Assembly (NCBI GenBank): GCA_005656395.1
Contig: SRSI01000071.1
Span: 868,001 to 932,000, forward strand
From: Strongyloides papillosus
Lineage: Eukaryota > Nematoda > Chromadorea > Rhabditida > Strongyloididae
Reading direction: 5' to 3'
Length of the DNA stretch: 64,000 nucleotides
In this document: in pieces, positions 54,571 through 64,000 of the stretch
Layout of the letters: the number at the start of each line of letters is the position of its first letter
Numbering within the stretch: position 1 is the first letter of the stretch
Position numbers and translations under genes: made by a program
The notes under the pieces: generated by a model
What the model was told of the DNA's origin: nothing
What the model saw: the letters and a program-made list of their open reading frames with translations, nothing else
Database searches by the model: none

Positions 54571-55579
54571 TTACCTGCACATCATTCACTATAAAATAAA
54601 AACTAAAATACAACAAAATGATAAATATTACATTCAATCAGACACTTCTCACAGCATAAAAAAATGTTCGTAAAGGCAAGTTATTATTAAAAATATGATT
54701 TTGTTTGTTATGGTAAGTTAATCTTATTAATTTTTAAAAATCAATGCTAAATTACTACAAGTTTTTTTCTAATATCACCCTAATTTATTATTACTTACCT
54801 TACAATATTCAAATGTCTTTTTTTGCTAATGTAAAGGATTCAAATAAATTGTACATTTAAAATAAATATTGTGTATAAAAAAATTATGCAAGATTAAAAA
54901 TTATGACATTTAATTTGGGTTTTTTTTTAGACTTGACTTTTTATAGAATTCTTAAGTGCAAGACCAAAAAAATGACTAGAATTTTTAAGAAGAAAATAAA
55001 CTTGAATAATACTTCCTTACCTTGAAAGAATGAGAAAATAAAAGTCATCGATGGAAGTTAAATCAAATCCCAAAAAATGGATAAGAAAACATATATTACG
55101 AGTGATTTAATTTGTCATTTTATATTTAAAACTCTACAAACAAAAAAATCTTCAACAAGTGATTAGGTCATAAAACTGAAAATTTAATATATAACACGGA
55201 TTAATTCTCTTTTGACTTTAGTGCCTTTTTGTCTAATTTCATTAATTTTAGAATTGCCATTACATTGAAGGAATGTTTTATAAAAAAAATAATTCAAAAT
55301 AAGATTATTAGAAAGAAGACATTAAAAAAATTTTTTCAGTATCGTAGAACGATAAAAATTAAATTAAACGAATCAAATGGTTCGTAAGATGTATGAAAAG
55401 GAATAGTTCTAATTAGTTCTAATTATTGTTGATAATATCATAAAAATTAGCAGTATTGTAATCATATTTGATTTTTAAAAGTAACATTTATATTTTGTAG
55501 AACATAGAGCAACTATATATTATTTATACTCACTAAAAATGTTATGAGAAATATAAAAGTAGTTTGTTAAGGTGCCATT

Positions 55580-55852
55580 TTAAGAATATTGTTGTTGTCC
55601 AAACATTTTTCTAAAAAATGATTTAAAATTCTCTATTTGGGTAATTTCAACAATATTAAATTTGTTATGAAATAAATAAATTACATAATGAATCATTTTG
55701 CAAAAAATTACAAAATATAATTGTTTGTTAAAATAAATATTTTTCTTCTTAATTTCTTTTACTATAAAGTATATTGATAAGATCATTACAACAAACGCGT
55801 ACATCATGTAGATAATTTGGATAATTTCAATAATAGACAATTTATCATACAT
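55580..55852 (-). pseudogene. Fragment resembling a serpentine chemoreceptor N-terminus
   Basis: The ATG at 55852 opens 90 residues. A hydrophobic helix (IIYMMYAFVVMILSIYFIV) is followed by a basic loop KEIKKKNIYFNKQ and a second hydrophobic stretch FVIFCKMIHYVIYLF. Helix-KEIKKKN-helix is the start of many nematode srg-type seven-helix receptors. A stop follows after the second helix and no continuation was seen on the lower-coordinate side. It is probably a truncated or decayed receptor gene. The AT-rich codon content makes chance possible. Confidence 0.3.
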
Positions 55853-55859
55853 TTTTAAA

Positions 55860-56286
55860 AAATAAGTTTAGTTTATGACCTAAAAATACTTCACAAGAAT
55901 TCAAGGAAATTATTAAATAAAAAGTACCGTTGAAAGTTATTGTTTAAATATATGAATTAGACATTTATATAATTACTAAGGATTATCTATATTTCTTTAT
56001 TTTAAAACATCAAAATGTTAATTATAAATTATCTTCAAATGGAAATTTGAATACTTTTGAGAGGCTAACACTTTAAATTTTACAAAACAGATATTACTTC
56101 ATTAAATAATTATGATTCATAATATATTTATTGACAGTTTTATCAGATTTATAAAAAAATGATAATATCTTAAACTTTAAATTAAACTTACAAGTCTTTT
56201 TTATAAAATTTTCGGTCTTAAGACACTGTTTACAGATGTAAGTTAGTATTTAAGTCAATATAATAAATAAATTAAAAATTTCATTT
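55860..56286. other. AT-rich intergenic sequence
   Basis: No features were seen other than its position as the left flank of the foldback element. Confidence 0.5.
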
Positions 56287-57017
56287 AAATCCCGTTTTTT
56301 GAGTCAGTCGAATATTTTTTAAAAATTTTATCCCCGATTTTTATTTTATTAATAAAAAGAGCAACTAAACTAATATGTTTTGGCAAATTTATTTGGCCTA
56401 AAACTTTGAGATACAGATGCTGTAGTGATATAAGGTCGGAAAAATTGATTTTTACAAGTTTCCGGTAAATAATTTTCTTTTAAAATAAATATTGCCTCTA
56501 GGGATAATTTTTTATGAAAAAACGAATAATTATAGTGGGAACATGCGTTTTTTTATTTTTGACTCATACTCAAAAACACAATGATCTACACTTTTTATTT
56601 TCTAAATTTATTAAGTCTAGATGTAAAATTACATGAAAAATCGAATGAACATAGTGGGAACATGCAATTCTTTGATTTTTGTACTTAAAAAATTAAAAAA
56701 CTAGAAAAAAATTCCAAAAGACAATAAAGACGTAAATTTACGAAGCCGAAAGTATGCTCATTCGTTTTTCAATGAAAAATTACCTCTGGAAACAATATTA
56801 TTTTTTAGAAAAATCTATTTACCAAAAACTTGTAAAAATCAATTTTTCCGATTTTGACACGCTGCAGCTCCTGTACCTCAAAGTTTCAGACCGAATAAAT
56901 TTGCCAACACATATTATTTTAGTTGCTCTTTTTATTAATAAAATAAAAATGAGAGATAAAATTTTTAGTTGTACAAAATTTTTAAAAAATGTTCGACTGA
57001 CTCAAAAAACGGGATTT
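56287..57017. mobile_element. Foldback (MITE-like) element with about 250-bp terminal inverted repeats
   Basis: The left arm starts AAATCCCGTTTTTTGAGTC and the right arm ends in its complement (GACTCAAAAAACGGGATTT). The match continues with a few mismatches and small indels for about 246-260 bp (left 56287-56532, right 56758-57017), including shared words TTTATTTTATTAATAAAAAG, GAGCAACTAAA and AAATTGATTTTTACAAG. The loop and inner arm edges carry two direct copies of a CGAAT...ATAGTGGGAACATGC motif (near 56522-56551 and 56644-56667). It encodes no transposase: the open frame inside the right arm is just the arm sequence. A clear target-site duplication was not found. It is likely a non-autonomous DNA transposon. 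Confidence 0.8.
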
Positions 57018-57765
57018 AATATTTCTAAAAAATAAAAGTATTATTATGAAAAATCTATTAATTGATAGTTAATGCCTACCATTTACGGTGATATATTTAT
57101 ACTTAAGATAATCCTGTTAGAAAATTAACAATAGTTGTTAATTGAAAAGTTAATATGTTTGCTATGTTTTCAAATAAGATATATTAAATCCATTTAAACA
57201 CATTATAATTCTATTAACTCTAAAAAAATTTATACTAAAAACACAAAAATGTTTTTAGTTTTTTTACCTTTCTTAATTATTTTTAATGAATACCATGTTT
57301 CCAAAAAGTTCTTTCTGAAAAATTGATATGCTGAGGAAGACACAAAGTTGAAGAAAATTTCATAATTGAAATATAACAAGGGAAAATAAATAAAAATAAT
57401 AGAGTTGGATTAATAATTAAAGAACATTTTACCATTTAACTGTTCGTATTACAAAAACTATAATAATATTTTTAAACATTTAGTAATCCTTTTTTGTAAG
57501 GCATTTATAATCAAAAAGTAGGCTTTATATTTTATAAGAGAATTAGTTTCAAAAAATATTTTTCATTGATATCTAATAAACAATATTATACTGCAAACAT
57601 ATTTGTGAATTGACTACTTATGAAATTCCATGGCAAATATAGAGTTTTATTTTCTACGAATTTCTGTAAGGAAGATTGAATACTCTGCAGCTAACTGTTA
57701 CTGGTAATAACAACATATGATAAAATGTTACGGAAGAATAAAATTCGAGAGTTTTTTTTTATATA
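57018..57765. other. AT-rich intergenic sequence right of the foldback element
   Basis: No exon, RNA gene or repeat was recognised. Confidence 0.4.
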
Positions 57766-58290
57766 TGTAACGCCCTCAGAAGGCGTTAACCAAAAGAAAG
57801 TATAAATATCAAGATGTATTTATTCAAAATGTCATAATTAAAGATAGAATAGATTGTAATAACGCTATATTAATAAAAGGTTTATTTTATATTTTCACTT
57901 CATATTATCACCCGAGGATAGCACCTCGTTAAAAAAGCTTATATATAGTGTCACAAATATTACAATATTTTTCTATTTATATACATTATAAAAGTTCGAA
58001 ATGCAAACTTATTTAAAGTAAAGTAAATTGTGCGTTGTGGAACAAATATATTTCTCGTCTGAATTGAAAAAATATGCGAAATACATTTTTTATACTAAGT
58101 TGTTCAGAAATAAACGTTGTTTTTCAATCTTTAACTTTGGAGTGTCATAACTCAGTTACAAATTTATATTTTTACATAAAATAAAAGCTGTTATATTCAC
58201 TAATTACCGTTTCGATTTTGAACAAGATAAACCCTGTCTAATCTTCAGCGATTATAGCTAAAAACTTATACCACACATCTCGTAAAAATA
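57766..58290. repeat. Hairpin-headed repeat-like segment, possible solo LTR
   Basis: It begins TGTAACGCCCTCAGAAGGCG, where TAACGCC (57768-57774) and GGCGTTA (57782-57788) pair around a 7-nt loop. A TGTAACGCC-type head is common in nematode and insect LTRs. Further in are a TATATATAG box near 57941 and a less AT-rich block to about 58280 (CATAACTCAGTTAC, GCGATTATAGC). The right end and target duplication could not be fixed, so the assignment is tentative. Confidence 0.3.
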
Positions 58291-60559
58291 AAAATGTATT
58301 ATTTTCTTTATATTAAATCCCTTATCATACTAATACTCTCATATAACGTTTTAAAAACTTAATTGTGAATTGCAAAAACCAATTTTATGATATTTTCCAT
58401 CTGAAACATGTTTTTAAACTTTTAACATTAAAGTTTTTGGAAAACAATAAAAAAACATATTAGTATGATCCTATTCTGTTACTGAAATTATATGAAAACA
58501 TTTGTAACTATGACAAATGGTTATTTTTATAGTAATAAAATAATAGAGAAAAGCAATTTTTGCTATTTTTATTATTATTTATTTTTACATAATACAATTA
58601 ATTTGATAGCGAACAAAGATGTTTTTATATGTAGAAAAAAATTACAAGACTATGATTATATATTTTATCAGATATGATACTAATGATATTTTAAACTAAA
58701 ATATTAATTTATATTTCGACTTTAAATGTCAAAAGTAAATTAACAAACATATGTGCATAAATATTTTTGTTTTGATCAGATTATATTAAATAAAGTAAAT
58801 AAATATAATGCAATTTTCCAGATAATCTATAGTACCAACTCCCTTTTATTATTGCAGGAAAACATTCATTTTTATATTTTAGAAAAAAATATTCATAACT
58901 TATTGAAAGTTTTAATTTTTTTTATTTAAAAGTATTCATATATTTTTTGTATGTTTGATCTGAGTCTGAAATACAAAAATTTTTAATTTAGTAAATTCTT
59001 TTAAAAAATAGAGTCCTCATATTAAACTTTTAATATGAATTTATAGTTTCTAGCTTGCTTTTAATTTTCATTCTTTAAAAACGTTTGTTAATTTTAAATT
59101 CAAAATTTAACGAAAGTTTACATTTAAAAATAAAAGTAGTATAAAGAAGCCAAAATATATACACTTTTTAAGTGTAACATCTTTGATACGATAAAAATGA
59201 ATATTCGTAAAAATAATAATAAGAGAATTAAAATGTCCTTAAGTTTTACTATATTTGACTAAAAAATTAATAATTCTTAAAAATTTCATTACTTTTAGGA
59301 AGCATTGTAGTTTAGTATTATAAATTTAATAATCACTCATTTTATTTAAAAAATAAATGTCTCTAATAAAAATTGTTTTTTAATATTTACAAAAAGTTAT
59401 TTGTCTATCATTTAAACTTTATACTAGTTTGTTTTTAAGTAAATACTCAAGATGATGATGGTCGTCTTAGATATTTCTTAAATTAAATTGTTTCTATAAG
59501 TAAAAATATTTTTTTTGATTTAGATATGTTTCTAATGCTATTATAGACTTTTTATTTTAAAACTTAGACAATAATAAAAACATAGAAATATTACAAATTT
59601 CTCCGTAATGAATAATCTCAAAATTAACAATCAATTAAAATTTATGCTTACATATAATTGAAAAATGTTTCCTTTAAACACCACAATCGAAAATTAAAAA
59701 TCGTTAGCATTCATTCTATTTATGAAATTTAATCAAAATATTTTTATTATTTTCAAAATGAATATACGAAAGACTAATAATTTTGAATGTTAATTATATT
59801 TCAAGTTAATTTTATATACTCGTTATGATTCTTTATTGAATTGATCCTAGTTAAAAATTTTTTTCTTGAAAATATTACTGTAAAATGTTAATTTTGTTAC
59901 CTTCTATGTGGTTCAAAAGTATTATACAAACATAGTTGTTAAATGATAAAATTTGAAGAATATTAACAACCCGCAATATATAAAAAGATGTAATTGTCAA
60001 AGACGATTACAATTTACCACAATTTTCAATATATTTTAAAGTGATTTAAATTAATTAATTCTTACTGCCAACTATTATAATATATTTAATGCTTAAATTT
60101 ATACAAAAATATGAACGATTACATATATCAATCTTCACTTCTAATAAAAAATAGTCCATTGTATTCCATAATAAATACTTTGTAGAATTTTGTTGAGATA
60201 ATTAGGATATCTTTTTCTAACTACTTTTTTTCACAAATAAATCCTTATTCATGAAAAATTGTTTATTACGATATTAAAAACTATACACTTTCTATTATTA
60301 TCACATTTTTTAAATTTCCAAAAAGATAAGCTCCAGTTTTTTATCACAAATTTAATATAATTATTTCTCTTTTGGATAATTATAAATTAACACTTTTTCA
60401 CTCAATTTAAGACTTAATATAATTACATATAAAATTATAATTTACAGATATATTTCAGGAACTTCCTTTAATCAGTAGGATTAGAAATTAAATAATCACA
60501 AAGATATTGGATAGACAAACAAATTTTTAATAGATATAATATGAAATCAAAAAAAACAA
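58291..60559. other. Gene-poor AT-rich sequence
   Basis: No exon, RNA gene or repeat was recognised. Open frames present (for example 58492-58677) are short, with AT-driven composition. Confidence 0.5.
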
Positions 60560-62101
60560 TTAAAAATCGCGAATATTCATAATAACAAGCATCCATTCTT
60601 TTGAATAAATGTTTCTTTTAAATTTATTTACCAAAGTAGTACGTTTTGTTTCATCATGCACCTGTTTAGTTACATTTTTTGTTTTATAATACTTGACATA
60701 CCTCCAAACTATCTTTAACTTTCTTTCTTTTTCTTCTTTCGTCTTATATGATTCAAGAAGAATAATTCTAGTTGATTCCACACCAATCGCCCTAAGAAAA
60801 TGATTAAAACCTAAAGTAAAGTTATCCAAAATATCAATACTCATGAAAACTTTGATAACATAATTCATCGAACACGGTGCATTCAATGCATCAATTGGAT
60901 GGGCATTACTATAAGTAAAAAACATTTTTTTATCCCCATAACTATTAGCTTTTTCAATAGAATATTCATAAAAAAGAGATGATGGTTCACTACACCATAT
61001 TACATTTTTATAATCCGTTAAAACTCTAAACGGACAAATCCTATGGTACCAAGCAGTTTTTGGGTTTTGAAAAATAAAATGTCCACTTCCTATTTGACCG
61101 GGAAGTTTATAATCTTTGTATTTATTATCATAATGTTCAATTTCGCTTGAAAAAATCTTATCAGCAAAAGACTTTTCGGCATATTGATAACAATTAGATG
61201 GTAAAGCAATGTGATCGCTGATTTTACTCATTAAGTGCTCAATACCATTGAGTTTCCACATTTTAATGCCATTCGTATTTGCTCTATACTTTCTTGCTCT
61301 TAACATAAGATATCTCCATTCTAATCCATAAGTTATGTATGTTGGACTTGATGTTGAAACATCAATATAAAATTGCCATGCAGTACCGGATTCATCAATT
61401 ATCCTAATAGATTCAATAACATCTAGGTAATTCAAAATATTTCTTGGATATTGTTGAAACATTGAGGTACTCTCAGCAATTATTGATTCATGATACTTCT
61501 TATCATTATTATTGTCTGTTGAATGTATGCATGGCTCATTAAATAAAAAGTATCCATCTTCTTTCATCCAACTTAGACAGGAAGCTAAAAAATTGATAGC
61601 ATCCTTATCATTCAGATATATAAAAAAACGATTAGTAAAAATAATATTTATTGAATCTGCTTCATATGAAAAAAAATCTTGACCGTGATTAATTATTTTT
61701 ACATTCTCGTTATTTTTATTTATTGGATTAGGACCAAAATATTTACAGCGATAATAGTTGTTGTAAGGTGAATTGTCCTCCTTATTATGATTTTCTTTTG
61801 GTTTTGTTAGAAAAACACTAAAAATAAAAAATGTAGAAATAATTCTTTATTAAAGTTACTCTACATCAGTATTAACATTCAAAAACGTTTTATCCCTCAT
61901 CTGAATCGGTATAAGTGAAAAACTATCATTCTTTGATCTTACTTGCATTTTATCAACAAACTCTTCAATACTCAATTCACCTGCCATACAATTATCAATT
62001 GCCTTTTTAGCAAAAATACCAAACTCCTCTAATTCAATTGTCTCATCAGTAATAATTGGTCTTACGGGAACTGTTATTTCAGTTTTACATGTATCGTTCA
62101 T
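60560..62101 (-). CDS. PMT-1-like phosphoethanolamine N-methyltransferase homologue lacking SAM motif I
   Basis: Two minus-strand exons, 62101-61860 and 61817-60560, with a 42-bp intron, encode 499 residues, close to the length of nematode PMT-1 (about 475). From about residue 120 the homology is clear: EADSINIIFTNRFFIYLNDK and KDAINFLASCLSWMKEDGYF match the PMT-1 N-terminal methyltransferase after motif III. Further on, DESGTAWQFYIDV, SPTYITYGLEWR and EKSFADKIFSSEIE match the PMT-1 middle region, and IGVESTRIILLES matches the C-terminal domain. What should precede, the glycine-rich SAM-binding motif (DxGxGxG), is absent; residues 1-115 instead form an unrelated Asn/Lys-rich stretch. Many conserved positions are also changed. 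It may be a pseudoenzyme or a diverging paralogue of the choline-pathway enzyme. The frame is intact. A 3' splice site lies 42 nt before the ATG. Confidence 0.75.
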
Positions 62102-63232
62102 GATGATTAGTTTTTCAATCAACCACAAAGAATAAAAGATGGTCTAAAATAAAATAAGATTAAAGAATAAGTTTAAGCCTCAAACTTAAAATTATAAAAT
62201 ATGATTTACAAGGATACTAACAAGTATTTAATAAGGAAAAATATTTACGACGCTATATGAAAAAAAGATACATATTTAGTATAATAATATTTATTCATTT
62301 TTAATTAAAGGGTTGTTTTTAATGCAATTTTACGGTCATTGATATTGCCAAAAAAATACCAACAATTGATAGATTAATTTATATATTAGTGAAATCATAA
62401 ACTAATATTATAATATTTTATATGAATATAATCAAATTTTATAAAACTACATAATAATTAAAATAGATGCTAAACAATTTTTTTAGCAAACTATTTCAAT
62501 GTGAGTCTCTTTTAAAAGTATCTCAAAACTATTGGATCACCTATTTTTCATACGCATTCATTTTTGTAGATATAAGCATTAAAAAGATATGAACATTGGG
62601 ATTTCAAAAATATATGAGAAAATAGTATTTTTAAAATAGTAGACTAGACAAAAAGTTTAGATGAATGTTTTTCGAGGAATACTTTTAATTATCATATTGC
62701 AATACCAACTACCATGATTTATTAGAATAAACCATCATACTCTAAATCAAGCATGCTCTTTTTACAGTCTTTTAATATAAATAATTTTTTGTCATATATC
62801 ATAAGTGCTATTATTTGATTCTGTGAAATTGATAATCGTATGATTCATCATATTACTGATATATTATAACTTAGAAATAATCATAGAAATTTTTTATGAA
62901 GTCTAATTAAAGTATTATTGTTTAATGTAATTTATTTTTCAAATATTATGAGTGATTTATTCTTCAAAAATTATCAACTTCTCAAGGCTAAATAAATATG
63001 ATTCGTGATTAAAGAACGTATTTCAAAATTTGTGAAATAATTTTATAAATCTATGTAATTTTGTGACAGAAAGTAACATATTAAACAAATAAGAATTTAA
63101 TCTTAACACACACCAACCTTATCTAATCAATTTTTTTGGTACTTATTGCTATCTCAAAAATTGAAATTATCGTTAAATTATTATTAAAGGAATTTATAGT
63201 TTATTGAAATATCAACTTCTTTGTTATCTAAA
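62102..63232. other. Divergent intergenic region, no gene seen
   Basis: It contains the acceptor TATTTTAG (ends 62144, minus strand) before the PMT-like gene. The region was searched on the minus strand for an exon that could supply the missing SAM motif and none was seen. Confidence 0.5.
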
Positions 63233-63928
63233 ATGAATTTCGTTGATATTTTTGGCATTTATGTTGGTATATTAGGTATTTCACTATGTTTATTACCATT
63301 AATTTCTATAAAACAATGGATAAAAAAGAAATCTTCGGATGGATTTCCATCAGCTGGTTACTCAACGTCAACATTTATTAATGGAGTTTGGTTAAAATAT
63401 GGATTAATGAGTCAAATTGATAATCAAAATACCTTCTTAGTCATAATGTTAATTTTAAATGGAATTTATAGTTTACTCTACCTATATTACTCATCAAATA
63501 AGAAAAGATTTATAGGAGAAAATCTTTTAGTAATACTATTTACATATGGTATACTTTTTTATACTGACTTATTACCATTTGAAGAAGGAACAAAATTTAT
63601 TGGTAGAGTAGCTTCACTCTCAAATTCCTTAAGATTTGTCCCAGCATTCGCTGATGTCTACAATGTTATCGTCAAAACAAAAACAACTGAGTATATACCA
63701 TTTCAACAAACATGTGCTTTTGCCTTCATTATATCACAATTTTTCTTCCACTCATTAATGACAAATAATTATTATAAAATGTACACACAATTTGCTGGAA
63801 TGGCAACTATTGGAGTATATTTTGCCCTTTATTATTTCTATCCACCACAAACATGGGATGTACCAATATTTAAAAAGAGCGGAAGTAAAGTTACCGTTAA
63901 TAAAAAAGAAACAAAAAAATTAAAGTAA
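63233..63928 (+). CDS. SWEET-family sugar transporter (MtN3/saliva type)
   Basis: A single exon of 231 residues from the ATG at 63233. Seven hydrophobic segments are arranged as two three-helix repeats around a linker helix. The first repeat has LGISLCLLPLISIKQW...SSDGFPSAGYSTSTFINGVWLKYG, and the second RVASLSNSLRFVPAFADVYN...EYIPFQQTCAFAFIISQFFF. These are the paired P-loop-and-W features of the MtN3/SWEET family. The C-terminus is short and basic (KKETKKLK). SWEETs carry sugars down their gradient across plasma or internal membranes; nematodes have several (swt genes), but the exact member cannot be named. The gene appears complete: its stop is 72 nt from the window end. Confidence 0.9.
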   Translation: MNFVDIFGIYVGILGISLCLLPLISIKQWIKKKSSDGFPSAGYSTSTFINGVWLKYGLMSQIDNQNTFLVIMLILNGIYSLLYLYYSSNKKRFIGENLLVILFTYGILFYTDLLPFEEGTKFIGRVASLSNSLRFVPAFADVYNVIVKTKTTEYIPFQQTCAFAFIISQFFFHSLMTNNYYKMYTQFAGMATIGVYFALYYFYPPQTWDVPIFKKSGSKVTVNKKETKKLK

Positions 63929-64000
63929 AAGCAATTTAATTAATTATTTTATTGCATCAAACCTGATTTAAACAATAGAAATAGTATATATATAAAAATT
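63929..64000. other. 3' flank of the SWEET gene
   Basis: AT-rich downstream sequence; the window ends here. Confidence 0.5.

Noticed and set aside
56754..57035. 93-residue open frame on the plus strand
   Set aside because: It lies entirely within the right arm of the foldback element; its openness follows from the arm sequence, whose inverted copy at 56287 is not open in the same way.

Overview
This window looks like nuclear DNA from a small-genome parasitic nematode, most likely Strongyloides or a close clade IV relative. The sequence is extremely AT-rich. Almost all introns inside genes are tiny (35-65 bp, GT...AG). The gene content is typically nematode: two cuticle collagens, a secreted ML-domain protein, a nematode-style supplementary nuclear receptor, a P-glycoprotein, a PMT-1-like phosphoethanolamine methyltransferase relative and a SWEET transporter. 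The species is inferred from style and gene content, not proven. All intron positions given here were placed by hand from splice signals, reading phase and protein-family continuity.

Layout: 1-4973 is mostly non-coding, with two stretches of coding-like but broken sequence (about 1480-1980 and 2560-2800). A MOSC-domain (mARC-like) gene lies at 4974-6102 (+). A divergent ISWI-type remodeller lies at 6680-10090 (-). A full ABCB transporter (two TMD-NBD halves) is at 12888-17275 (+), followed by an ML-domain secreted protein at 17716-18299 (+). An NR2C-type nuclear receptor (nhr-41 family) covers 19690-27279 (-) with a 4.1 kb intron. Its start codon is not resolved and may lie up to 10 kb further upstream in the 17 kb gene-free tract 27280-44227. 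Two tandem paralogous cuticle collagens (44228-45265 and 48561-49536, both -) flank a small mucin-like, probably GPI-anchored protein (47377-47764, +). A second nuclear receptor with four exons is at 50802-52646 (+). An 8 kb gene-poor tract (52647-60559) holds a long-arm foldback element (56287-57017), a hairpin-headed repeat that may be a solo LTR, and coding remnants. The window ends with a PMT-1-like gene whose SAM-binding motif I is missing (60560-62101, -) and a SWEET sugar transporter (63233-63928, +).

The genes do not form one pathway. Several genes (12888, 47377, 50802, 62101, 10090) carry a good 3' splice site a short way upstream of the ATG with no obvious upstream exon, as expected for spliced-leader trans-splicing. 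The items most worth a second look are the PMT-like protein without a glycine-rich SAM motif, the foldback elements (41004-41122, 42363-42487, 56287-57017), the divergent ISWI, and the long upstream tract of the nhr-41-like gene with its candidate two-codon first exon.
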